This document shows, piece after piece, positions 1-7,541 of a DNA stretch of 64,000 bases. Position 1 is the first letter of the stretch, and each line of letters opens with the position of its first letter. Source of the stretch: Aureimonas ureilytica DSM 18598 = NBRC 106430 (GTDB lineage Bacteria; Pseudomonadota; Alphaproteobacteria; Rhizobiales; Rhizobiaceae); contig NZ_ARQE01000012.1 of assembly GCF_000382705.1 (NCBI RefSeq), positions 1 to 64,000 of the forward strand, written 5' to 3'. The translations under genes were made by a program, and so were the position numbers. The notes beneath the pieces are model-generated. The model was not told where the DNA came from. It did no database searches and was given only the letters and a program-made list of their open reading frames with translations.

Positions 1-180
1 CTTACGGTGACCGCCCATCTTGCCCGGAGCCAACGAGCCCGTCGTGCGATAACGTTGCGACCACTTTACCGCCGAGGACACCGCGACCCCAAACCGCGTG
101 GCCGCAGATCGGCAGCTCTCGCCGGCTTCGATCGCACCAACGACCCGCTGGCGAAGATCATGCGAAAGAGGTGCTGTCAT
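1..180 (-). CDS. IS630 family transposase, N-terminal part
   Basis: Sixty codons are visible, starting with ATG at 180 and running off the left edge. The peptide begins MTAPLSHDLRQRVVGAIEAG, continues with a helix-turn-helix (CRSAATRFGVAVSSAVKWSQ) and ends near GKMGGHRK. This is the recognisable DNA-binding N-terminus of IS630-family transposases common in Alphaproteobacteria. The DDE catalytic domain would lie beyond the edge, so intactness cannot be judged. The element has inserted directly against the 3' end of the antiporter gene. Confidence 0.8.
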   Translation of the reverse strand, partial: MTAPLSHDLRQRVVGAIEAGESCRSAATRFGVAVSSAVKWSQRYRTTGSLAPGKMGGHRK

Positions 181-272
181 CCGATGCCGGCCTCCCATCC
201 AGTCAGCATCTTGAATCACACATCAGCCGCGATCGGAACCACAAGTCGATTCCGATAAAACCCGAAACGCTC
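1..272 (-). mobile_element. End of an IS630-family insertion sequence (cut by window edge)
   Basis: The left edge holds the 5' end of an IS630-type element read on the minus strand: about 90 bases of non-coding end sequence, then the transposase start at 180. The outer boundary appears to be at 272/273, where a TA dinucleotide (273-274, the usual IS630/Tc1 target) lies inside the stop codon of the neighbouring antiporter gene. The opposite end, and so the inverted repeat and the second TA, lie outside the window. The boundary is therefore inferred from family behaviour and gene structure. Confidence 0.6.
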
Positions 273-1927
273 TAGCCGGCGTAGCGGGTTTCCAGAAGGT
301 CGAGCTCGCGCACCAGCTTGCGCGCCGTTTCGCTGCCGAGCTCGCGCTTGCGCACGCGGCGGAAGAGTTCCACCCGCTCGGCCTTCAGCGCAGCAAGGCG
401 CATCTCGCGCTCGATCCGCTCGGCCCGCAGGCCGAGATCGGCCGCCTCGCCCTCCCCCGAAAGCCGGTCGATGCGCTGGCGGTAGAAGTCGATGATGCCG
501 CTCGCCGCCGCGACATGCAGGTCGGTTTCGCGCCCTTCTTCGGCGCGGCTCTGAAGAAAGCGTCCGATCTCGGCGATCGCGGCCTCGGCGGCGGCGACGC
601 GCGCCCGGTCCTCTTCGGCCTGGCGCGAGGGTTCGGGCGGCAGTTCCAGCCCGCGCAGGAGCAACGGCAGCGCGAAGCTCGCCGCCACCAGCGACAGGAT
701 GATGACGCCCATGGCGAGAAGGATCGCCAGATCCCGCGCGGGAAAGGGCGTGCCGTCGTTGAGCGTCAGCGGCAGGGTGAGAACGCCCGCCAGCGTCACC
801 GCGCCGCGAACGCCGGACACCGACATGGCGGCGACGATCCGCCCGCTCGGCGAGGTGCGCCGGTCGCGCCGGCGCAGGAGCGTCAGCCCCAGCGACAGCC
901 AGACCCAGGCAAAGCGCAGCGCGGCCAGCCCCAGCGTGATGGCAACGACATAGAGAACCAGCCACCAGGGATCGCCATGGCCGGTCACATCGGCGCTTTC
1001 ACGCGCCCGAGCCAGAATGGCGGGAAGCTGCTCGCCGAGGAGCACGAAGATGATGCCGTTGGCGGTGTACTGGATCGTGTCCCAGACCGAGCTGCGGCGA
1101 ACCCGCGTCACCGCCATGGCCCGGCCGGAGGTTTCGGCAAAGCTCATGGCGAGCCCGGCCGCCACCGCCGCCAGAATGCCGGAACAGCCGAGTTCCTCGG
1201 CCAGGAGATAGGAGCCGAAGGGGATCAGCAGGCTGATGAGGATCTGCGATCCCGTGTCCTCGCCGACCCGGTCGGAAATCCAGTCCTTGGCCCGCGTCAC
1301 GGCGAAGGTGAGGAGCGCGCCCGTCGCCAGCCCGCCGACGGCGACCCAGACGAAGCTCAGCACCGCGTCCGAAAGCGAGAAGCTGCCGGTCAGCGCGGCG
1401 GCGACGGCGAAACGGAAGCAGACGAGGCCGGACGCGTCGTTGAGAAGCGATTCCCCTTCCAGGATATGGAGCATCCGCTTGGGGATCGGCACGCGCTGCG
1501 CGATGGCCGAGACGGCGATCGGATCGGTCGGCGAGACGATGGCGGCGAGCGCGAAGGCGACCGCCAGCGGCATGGCCGGGATCATCCAGTGGATGAAGAA
1601 GCCCATGCCGACCACGGTCACGACCACCAGCCCGAGCGCCAGTTCCACGATGATGATGCGATCCTTGGCCAGTTCCTCGCGCGGAATGCGCCATCCGTCG
1701 AGAAACAGGAGCGGCGGCAGGAACAGGACGAAGAAGATTTCGGGATCGAGCGACACGCGCAGATCGGCGACGAGCCCGATCGCCGCGCCGAAGCCGATCT
1801 GAAACAGCGGCCGCGGCACCGGCAAGGGCAGAAGCCGCGCCAGAAGACCACTGACCACGACGGCCAGAAGCAGAAGAAGGGCGATCGTGACGGTTTCCAA
1901 AAGCCCCTCCCCCAAGCGCCCGCTCAT
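272..1927 (-). CDS. Na+/H+ antiporter, CPA1 (NhaP/NHE-like) family
   Basis: A 551-residue inner-membrane cation/proton antiporter for pH and sodium homeostasis. About 11-12 hydrophobic segments fill residues 10-420. Family motifs are SPTDPIAV near 132-139, EGESLLNDA near 157-165 (with the N-D pair expected at the ion site) and GVRGAVTLAG in the C-terminal half. A charged cytoplasmic tail of about 110 residues follows. ATG at 1927 is chosen because the protein then opens directly into the first membrane helix; earlier in-frame ATGs (2020, 2098) would add a basic low-complexity leader. The stop codon TAG abuts the IS630 end, so the last residues may differ from the ancestral protein. It is monocistronic. 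Confidence 0.85.
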   Translation of the reverse strand: MSGRLGEGLLETVTIALLLLLAVVVSGLLARLLPLPVPRPLFQIGFGAAIGLVADLRVSLDPEIFFVLFLPPLLFLDGWRIPREELAKDRIIIVELALGLVVVTVVGMGFFIHWMIPAMPLAVAFALAAIVSPTDPIAVSAIAQRVPIPKRMLHILEGESLLNDASGLVCFRFAVAAALTGSFSLSDAVLSFVWVAVGGLATGALLTFAVTRAKDWISDRVGEDTGSQILISLLIPFGSYLLAEELGCSGILAAVAAGLAMSFAETSGRAMAVTRVRRSSVWDTIQYTANGIIFVLLGEQLPAILARARESADVTGHGDPWWLVLYVVAITLGLAALRFAWVWLSLGLTLLRRRDRRTSPSGRIVAAMSVSGVRGAVTLAGVLTLPLTLNDGTPFPARDLAILLAMGVIILSLVAASFALPLLLRGLELPPEPSRQAEEDRARVAAAEAAIAEIGRFLQSRAEEGRETDLHVAAASGIIDFYRQRIDRLSGEGEAADLGLRAERIEREMRLAALKAERVELFRRVRKRELGSETARKLVRELDLLETRYAG

Positions 1928-2241
1928 ATCCGCGAGGGCTTTTCCAGCGAATGCCGAACCGGCCTTCGCGCCCCGGGCGATGCGAGAGCCGAAGCCCCGG
2001 AGCCCGCCCGCCGAAGCCATGTTCGACGAAGCCGATCCGAGACACCGGCGTCCGGCCGTTCCCTCCCTGCAAAGGGCGGACGCAGGGCGTCTTGTCAACG
2101 ACGGGATGTGTTCGAGAACGCCCTGTCAGGGACTACCGCTCGCCGATCGACGGCGGCAGTTCACCCGCACGCGCGAACACTCATCGCTGAGATGCGGAAG
2201 GATGCGACCGGAAAAACGGATCGTATGTCGGGGAGTTTGGG
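1928..2241. other. Intergenic region between tRNA-His and the antiporter gene
   Basis: About 314 bases with no supported gene. It should carry the antiporter promoter (minus strand) and the 3' flank of tRNA-His. Open frames here are extensions or shadows of the antiporter gene and of the tRNA. No clear operator or terminator was recognised. Confidence 0.5.
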
Positions 2242-2318
2242 TGGTACGGTTGAGTGGGTTCGAACCACCGACCTTCGGAGCCACAATCCGACGCTCTAAC
2301 CAACTGAGCTACAACCGC
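2242..2318 (-). tRNA. tRNA-His (GTG anticodon)
   Basis: A complete 77-nt cloverleaf on the minus strand. The acceptor is GCGGTTG paired with CAACCGT (G1-U72 wobble), the D-arm is GCTC/GAGC, and the anticodon arm is TCGGA-TTGTGGC-TCCGA with GTG at 2282-2284. The T-arm contains GGTTCGAACC, the discriminator is A73, and CCA is encoded at 2242-2244. There is no templated G at -1 (the preceding base is T). G1-U72 with A73 and no G-1 is the divergent tRNA-His type known from many Alphaproteobacteria, which is useful lineage evidence. Confidence 0.96.
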
Positions 2319-2375
2319 ACATCGCCGAAACGACGATGGGTTCGCCAATACGGGCTTTCCGCCGGTCTGGCAAGA

Positions 2376-2400
2376 GGGACGGGCCAAAAAGACCCGTCCC
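2376..2400 (-). terminator. Hairpin downstream of the phasin gene
   Basis: A perfect 8-bp stem (GGGACGGG/CCCGTCCC) with a 9-nt A-rich loop lies 58 bases past the phasin stop and before tRNA-His. There is no uridine run after the stem in either direction, so it may be an inefficient or Rho-assisted terminator, or an mRNA 3'-end stabiliser. Confidence 0.45.
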
Positions 2401-2457
2401 CTTGTGGAAAGAAAGCGCCGGCCGGGCGCGAAAGCGGCGCCCGAAACCGGCGGGCGG

Positions 2458-2979
2458 TCAGAATTCGGTCTTGCCGGCGGCCCGCTCGGCCGCTTCGCGG
2501 TTCGGCTGCAGCACGTCGCGCGTCGCGGATTGCGAGGCGGTCTGGATGTCGCGGGCCTGACGGGTCGCAAGATCCACCTGCTGGCGGAAGAAGCTCGTCT
2601 GCAGCTCGATGAACTCCGACACGGAGCGCACGCTGGAGAGCTTCTGGAGATGGGCGAAGTTCATCTCGGCCTGCGCGCGCATGCCGTCCAGCGCCCGCTT
2701 GGTGAGGTTCAGCGAGCCGGAATGGGCGTTCTCGATCGTCGCCTCCAGCGTGCGCGAGGCCTCGTCGGTCGCGGCCTTCATGCGCGCATAGGCTTCCTTG
2801 GACTGCTCCATGGAGCGTTCCGTCGCCGTGCGGAAGGCGTCCGTCATCTTGGACGGGTCCATGCCGAAGGCGGCTTGCGCGTCACGGAAGGCCTGGGAAT
2901 CGGTCATCGTGTCGAAGGCCTTTCGCGCGCCCTCGAAGGCCGCGTTCGAGGGATCGTTCGGCTTGTCGGTGTCGGACAT
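2458..2979 (-). CDS. Phasin family protein
   Basis: A 173-residue, all-helical, soluble protein rich in Ala, Gln, Glu and Arg, with the phasin-type region (residues about 60-150; AHLQKLSSVRSVSEFIELQT) typical of granule-associated PhaP-like proteins. Phasins coat polyhydroxyalkanoate granules and control their number and size; some rhizobial members also act in stress responses. The start at 2979 is preceded by a purine-rich site (GGAGGAAA). It is divergent from the PdhS-like kinase, and the two share about 213 bases of promoter DNA. No PHA synthase gene is nearby, so the granule role rests on the family assignment. Confidence 0.85.
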   Translation of the reverse strand: MSDTDKPNDPSNAAFEGARKAFDTMTDSQAFRDAQAAFGMDPSKMTDAFRTATERSMEQSKEAYARMKAATDEASRTLEATIENAHSGSLNLTKRALDGMRAQAEMNFAHLQKLSSVRSVSEFIELQTSFFRQQVDLATRQARDIQTASQSATRDVLQPNREAAERAAGKTEF

Positions 2980-3144
2980 GGCGGTTTCCTCCTGGGGTCA
3001 TTGTGACCACAACGAGGCAGGAGCGGCAAGAGTTGCGCCAGCTACGCTTCGGGTTAAGACCACAGAGGCTTGCATTAACCCTGTCCGCCGACGATACAGG
3101 CCGCGGATGCGCGCGGTTCTGGATTTGGCGAACGCAAGACCGTA

Positions 3145-3160
3145 TTAACACTCCGGTAAC
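3145..3160 (+). promoter_or_regulatory. Candidate CtrA-binding site upstream of the PdhS-like kinase
   Basis: TTAAC-ACTCCG-GTAAC matches the CtrA full-site pattern TTAA-N7-TTAA at 7 of 8 positions, with C after both half-sites. It lies 33 bases before the kinase start. Two further TTAA half-sites occur at 3054 and 3075. The spacing and flanking C are seen directly; the binding is inferred. Confidence 0.5.
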
Positions 3161-3192
3161 TCTCTCGTTTCCTGACCGGAGCTTCGGCCATC

Positions 3193-6186
3193 TTGACGCC
3201 CCTCGACTTCATGGTTCTTCCAGCCGTGCGCGTGGCCAACGCGATCGGCTCGGCCGTGGCCGTGCTGTCGGCCGACCTCGGCGCCGTTCTCTGGTGCAAC
3301 GCGGCGGGCGCGGCGCTTCTGGCGCTGCCGGCGGGCCGCCGCTCCTCGGGCGAGGAGGCGAGCTCTCCGCTTCTGCCGCAGATCGGCCTCGCGCGCGAAA
3401 CGCTGAAGGCCAAGCGGCGCACCCAGCTTCTCCTGCGCCCGGCCGACGCCGGCATGGGCCGCGCGGTTCTGGCGCGGCTGGAGGTCATCGGCGAGGACGG
3501 GGCGCTGGCGCTTCTGACGGTGCGCCTGGAGGGCGCGGCGAGCGAAACGCGCGAGGCCTTCGCGCGCCGGCTGATCGGCGAGGCGGAGCTCACGCAAGCG
3601 CTGGCCTGCGTCGTGTCGGACCAGGGCTTCGTCTGGGGCACGCCGCGCCTGCCGGCCGAGGAACATTCGCTTCTCGCCGCACAAGGGGCGGAATTCCTGG
3701 ATGCTGGCGAAGAGCGGCTCACCGTCGAGGACGAGTTCGGCGCCCTGTCCTTCGCCAAGGTCGCGGAAGGTCTGGTGCTGATCCATATCGACGCGCCCGA
3801 GGCGGAGGTGGAGCCCGGCGTCGCCGCCCCGGCCCTCGGCGAAGCGGACGAGTGGGACGCGCTCGCCTCCCCGCCTGCCCCGGAACAGCCCGAGCCGCTT
3901 TCGGCCGAGCCCGTGCTTGCCGCCGACGAGCCCGCCGATCCTGACGCCGGTCACGTCACCGAACCCGAACCGGCCGCGCGCCCTGAATCCTTGCCCGCCT
4001 TCGCACCGGCGCTCGATGCCGAGCCAGTGCGCTTCGTCTGGCAGATCGACGAGGAGGGGCGCTTTTCCAGCCTGTCGCCGGATTTCGCCGCGACGGTCGG
4101 CCCGCATTCGGCCGATGTGGTCGGGCGCGCCTTCACCGATGTCGCGCAGGTCTATGGGTTCGACGAAACGGGCGAGGTCGCCCGGCTTCTGGAGCGGCGC
4201 GACACGTGGTCGGGCCGCTCGATCCTCTGGCCGATCGAGGGTACGGACCGCAAGGCGCCGGTGGACCTCGCCGCCCTGCCCGTCTACAGCCGCGACCGCC
4301 GCTTCGAAGGGTTCCGGGGCTTCGGCGTCGTGCGCCCGGCCGAGCATGTGGCGGACCCGGACGCGCTCGGCCTCGTTCTGGCGAGCGGCGCGCCGCTGCG
4401 GGCAGCAGCCGCCGCCGCCGGGCCCGACGCTTCCTTTGCAAACGACGGCTTCGAGAGCGAAGCGGACGAGCGCGCCGTATTCGGCCGGCGCGATCAGCCC
4501 CCCACGTCGGAACAGGCCGAGCGTCGGCGCGGACGCGAGGCCGCCCTGTCGAGCGCCGAGGAAGCCGCGTTCCGCGCCATCGGGGCCGAGCTCGGCGTCT
4601 CCAAGCGCGTGGCTCCGCCGCTCCCCGCTCCGTTGCGCGCGCCCCCGCCGCTGCCCGTCCTGGTGGAGCCGGAGCCCGACCACGAGCCCGACGAGGAGGC
4701 CGCCGCGCCCTTCGCCGCGCATGAGTTGGAAGACATGTTCGACGCGCTGCCGCTGGCGGTGCTCGTGCAGATGGGCGACCGGCTTCTCTTCGCCAACAAG
4801 CGCTTCTTCGCGCTGACGCGCTACGAGGATCTCGACGCGCTGGAGGATGCCGGCGGGCTCGACCGGCTGGTCCTCTCCGCCGGGGAAGCGGGCGAAGGCG
4901 ACGAGGCGATGATCCAGTGCGGCGACGGCCGCATGGAACGCGCCCGGCTGCATCTCCAGCGCGTGTCTGTCGCCGGCCGCTCCTGCCTTCTCATGTCCTT
5001 CACCGAAACGCGCGAGCCCTCCGACGATCTTCTGGCGGGCGCGGTGGTCGATCTCCAGCGCGAGGTGGAGGAGCTTCAGGCCGTGCTCGACACGGCGACC
5101 GACGGCATTCTCCTGCTCGACGGCGAGGAGCGCGTGCGCAAGATGAACGGCGCCGCCGAGGCGCTGTTCGGCCTGTCGCCCGATCTCTATCTCGGCCTGC
5201 CCTTCCTCGACCTCCTCGCCCCCGACAGCCGGCAGACCGCCAGCGACTATATCGGGACGCTGCGCGACAACGGGCTGGCCGCGATCCTCAACGACGGGCG
5301 CGAGGTGACGGCCAAGGTCGGGCCGGACACCGCTCATGGCGGCGAGCCGACGACGATCCCGCTTTTCGTCACGCTCGGGCGCCTTTCCGACGGGCGCGGC
5401 TGGTGCGTGGTGATCCGCGACATCGCGCAGTGGAAGCAGGCCGAGAAGGATCTCGTGGAAGCGCGCCAGCAGGCCGAGGACGCGAGCCTGCACAAGAGCC
5501 GGTTCCTCGCCAATGTCAGCCACGAGCTTCGCACGCCGCTCAACGCCATCATCGGCTTTGCCGACGTCATGGCGTCGGAATGCTTCGGCCCGATCGGCCA
5601 CGAGCGCTATCTGGAATATCTCGGCGACATCAAGCGCTCGGGCCATCACGTGCTCGATCTCGTCAACGACCTTCTCGACATTTCCAAGATCGAGGCGGGC
5701 AAGATCGACCTGACCTTCGAGTCCGTGTCGCTGCACGAGGTCGTGGCCGAGGTCGTGTCCCTGATGCAGCCGCAGGCCAATCGCGAGCGGGTGATCGTGC
5801 GCTCGGTTCTGCCGGCCTCCGTGCCGCCCGTCGTGGCGGACCGGCGCTCGGTGCGCCAGATCGCGCTGAACCTCATCGCCAACGCCGTGCGCTTCACGCC
5901 GGCCGGCGGCCAGATCGTCGCCTCCACCCATTATGGCGAGGATGGTGCGGTGTGCCTGCGGGTGCGCGATTCGGGCATCGGCATGACCGACCAGGAGGTG
6001 GAGATCGCCCTCACGCCGTTCCAGCAGGTCAAGGCCGGCGGCCGGGGCGAGGGAACGGGCCTCGGCCTGCCGCTCACCAAGGCCATGGTGGAAGCCAACC
6101 GGGCGCAGTTCTCGATCGCCTCGACGCCCGGCGAGGGTACGCTGGTGGAGATCGTCTTCCCCCCGCCCCGCGTTCTGGCGGTCTGA
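3193..6186 (+). CDS. pdhS: PdhS-like PAS-domain histidine kinase (DivK/CtrA cell-cycle pathway)
   Basis: A 997-residue soluble sensor kinase. The N-terminal 480 residues are acidic and Pro/Ala-rich, with a PAS-like segment near 280-380. PAS-type segments also lie near 515-600 and 628-740. The kinase core has an H-box NVSHELRTPLNAIIGFADV (His777), an N-box around Asn897 and a G-box EGTGLGLPLTKAM near 953. Recalled Brucella PdhS shows near-identical stretches here (PQANRERVIVR, GLPLTKAMVEANRAQFSI). PdhS-type kinases act on the single-domain regulator DivK and thereby on CtrA and polar differentiation. The start is TTG at 3193 or ATG at 3211 in the same frame. There are no membrane segments, consistent with cytosolic or polar PdhS. 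The gene is monocistronic with a candidate CtrA site in its promoter. Confidence 0.82.
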   Translation: MTPLDFMVLPAVRVANAIGSAVAVLSADLGAVLWCNAAGAALLALPAGRRSSGEEASSPLLPQIGLARETLKAKRRTQLLLRPADAGMGRAVLARLEVIGEDGALALLTVRLEGAASETREAFARRLIGEAELTQALACVVSDQGFVWGTPRLPAEEHSLLAAQGAEFLDAGEERLTVEDEFGALSFAKVAEGLVLIHIDAPEAEVEPGVAAPALGEADEWDALASPPAPEQPEPLSAEPVLAADEPADPDAGHVTEPEPAARPESLPAFAPALDAEPVRFVWQIDEEGRFSSLSPDFAATVGPHSADVVGRAFTDVAQVYGFDETGEVARLLERRDTWSGRSILWPIEGTDRKAPVDLAALPVYSRDRRFEGFRGFGVVRPAEHVADPDALGLVLASGAPLRAAAAAAGPDASFANDGFESEADERAVFGRRDQPPTSEQAERRRGREAALSSAEEAAFRAIGAELGVSKRVAPPLPAPLRAPPPLPVLVEPEPDHEPDEEAAAPFAAHELEDMFDALPLAVLVQMGDRLLFANKRFFALTRYEDLDALEDAGGLDRLVLSAGEAGEGDEAMIQCGDGRMERARLHLQRVSVAGRSCLLMSFTETREPSDDLLAGAVVDLQREVEELQAVLDTATDGILLLDGEERVRKMNGAAEALFGLSPDLYLGLPFLDLLAPDSRQTASDYIGTLRDNGLAAILNDGREVTAKVGPDTAHGGEPTTIPLFVTLGRLSDGRGWCVVIRDIAQWKQAEKDLVEARQQAEDASLHKSRFLANVSHELRTPLNAIIGFADVMASECFGPIGHERYLEYLGDIKRSGHHVLDLVNDLLDISKIEAGKIDLTFESVSLHEVVAEVVSLMQPQANRERVIVRSVLPASVPPVVADRRSVRQIALNLIANAVRFTPAGGQIVASTHYGEDGAVCLRVRDSGIGMTDQEVEIALTPFQQVKAGGRGEGTGLGLPLTKAMVEANRAQFSIASTPGEGTLVEIVFPPPRVLAV

Positions 6187-6219
6187 ACGTCATGTTCAGC
6201 TATACTTACGGTAGCGCAG

Positions 6220-6236
6220 TATAGAACGATTCCAAA
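6220..6236 (+). promoter_or_regulatory. Iron control element (Irr/ICE-like box)
   Basis: TATAGAA-CGA-TTCCAAA matches the rhizobial ICE consensus TTTAGAA-N3-TTCTAAA at 12 of 14 defined positions. It lies about 147 bases upstream of an iron(III) transport operon, where Irr would be expected to bind under iron or heme limitation. The match is direct; regulator identity is inferred from family knowledge. Confidence 0.6.
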
Positions 6237-6382
6237 CTCGATATCACCGGAACGTTACTCAAAGACCACTTGAACGACGGGGGCCGTTCCGGCATCCAAA
6301 ACTCGACCGCTCCAGTCGACTTTAGCGCGGTCGAGGTTTTGACGGCCCGCCTTCCGGGGCCGTGGATCGAGGATGCCCTTTG

Positions 6383-7420
6383 ATGACATCGACCCTCCTT
6401 CGCGGCGGACTTCTGGCTCTGGCCTTCGGCACGTCCGGCGCGGGCGCGGCCCTGGCGGCCGACGTCAACATCTATTCCTCGCGCCAGCCGGCGCTGATCC
6501 AGCCGCTGCTCGACGCCTTCACGAAGGAGACGGGCCTCTCCACCGCGACGATCTTCGTGGAAAAGGGCCTGGAAGAGCGCGTGAAGGCGGAAGGCGCCAA
6601 CTCGCCCGCCGACGTGATCCTGACCGTCGACATCGGCCGCCTCGACGCCACGCGCGAGGCCGGCGTGCTGCAGCCGCTGGAGAACGCCGCGATCGCCGAG
6701 GCGATTCCGGCCACCTTCCGCGACAAGGGCAACGAATGGGCGGGCGTCACGGCGCGCGCCCGCGTCGTCTACGCTTCGGCCGAGCGCGTGCCCGAGCAGG
6801 CGATCACCTATGAGAGCCTCGCCGACCCCAAGTGGAAGGGCAAGATCTGCATCCGCTCGGGCCAGCATCAGTACAATGTGGCGCTCGTCGCGGCCTTCCT
6901 CGCCCATCACGGCGAGGCCAAGACCAAGACCTGGCTCGAGGGCCTGCGCGACAATCTCGCCACCGCGCCCCAGGGCGGCGACCGCGATCAGGCGCGCAAC
7001 GTCGCCGCCGGTCAGTGCGACATCGCCATCGGCAACACCTATTATGTCGGCCTGATGCGCACCAACGAGAAGGAGCCCGAGCAGAAGGACTGGGCCAAGG
7101 CGATCCGCGTCGTCCTGCCGACCTTCGAGAACGGCGGCACGCATGTGAACATTTCCGGCATGGGCCTCGCCAAGCACGCGCCCAATCGCGACAACGCCGT
7201 GAAGTTCATGGAATTCCTGACCACCGACGAGGCGCAGCGCATCTACGCCGAGATCAACCATGAATACCCGCTGAAGCCCGGCGTGGCGCAGTCCGAGACG
7301 GTGAAGAGCTTCGGCGAGCTGAAGCCCGACACGCTGTCGCTCACCGACATCGCTTCCCACCGCGCCAAGGCCTCCGAGCTGATCGACGAGGTCGGCTTCG
7401 ACAAGGGACCGAAGGCCTGA
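6383..7420 (+). CDS. Iron(III) ABC transporter, periplasmic binding protein (FbpA/FutA type)
   Basis: A 345-residue periplasmic Fe3+-binding protein. A signal peptide (MTSTLLRGGLLALAFG...) is cleaved near residue 25. The mature start VNIYSSRQPALIQPLL and the tandem tyrosines in GNTYYVG (about Tyr220-Tyr221) are the classic iron ligands of the FbpA/FutA/AfuA family. ATG at 6383 is preferred over GTG at 6362 because it gives a normal signal peptide. It is followed after 121 bases, containing two strong hairpins, by its permease gene. An ICE-like box upstream supports iron-dependent control. The cognate ATPase gene is not adjacent. Confidence 0.9.
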   Translation: MTSTLLRGGLLALAFGTSGAGAALAADVNIYSSRQPALIQPLLDAFTKETGLSTATIFVEKGLEERVKAEGANSPADVILTVDIGRLDATREAGVLQPLENAAIAEAIPATFRDKGNEWAGVTARARVVYASAERVPEQAITYESLADPKWKGKICIRSGQHQYNVALVAAFLAHHGEAKTKTWLEGLRDNLATAPQGGDRDQARNVAAGQCDIAIGNTYYVGLMRTNEKEPEQKDWAKAIRVVLPTFENGGTHVNISGMGLAKHAPNRDNAVKFMEFLTTDEAQRIYAEINHEYPLKPGVAQSETVKSFGELKPDTLSLTDIASHRAKASELIDEVGFDKGPKA

Positions 7421-7449
7421 GCGCCCTGCTCGGAAACGGAACGAACCGG

Positions 7450-7470
7450 CCCCCGCGTCTGGCGCGGGGG
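7450..7470 (+). terminator. Intercistronic hairpin 1
   Basis: An 8-bp stem (CCCCCGCG/CGCGGGGG) with a 5-nt loop lies 30 bases after the iron-binding-protein stop. With the next hairpin it probably stabilises the binding-protein message or partly terminates transcription, giving more binding protein than permease. No U-tract follows. Confidence 0.45.
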
Positions 7471-7488
7471 TTCGGTGCCTGTCTGAGA

Positions 7489-7513
7489 CCCCGCCGGCCC
7501 GGAGCCGGCGGGG
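7489..7513 (+). terminator. Intercistronic hairpin 2 (partial terminator)
   Basis: A perfect 10-bp stem (CCCCGCCGGC/GCCGGCGGGG) with a 5-nt loop, followed by the moderately T-rich atttcgtcgtttcc. It is the stronger of two tandem hairpins between the iron-binding protein and permease genes and is compatible with attenuation inside the operon. Confidence 0.5.
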
Positions 7514-7541
7514 ATTTCGTCGTTTCCATGGCAAGCGCGGC

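Noticed and set aside
2181-2570. Small minus-strand reading frame containing VAQLVRASDCGSEGRWFE
   Set aside because: A well-known false protein translated from a tRNA gene; the tRNA-His explains it.
3145-5931. Very long minus-strand open frame (928 codons) opposite the PdhS-like kinase
   Set aside because: It is antisense to an unmistakable kinase. GC-rich codon bias makes long open frames on the reverse strand, and the translation is low-complexity with no domain.
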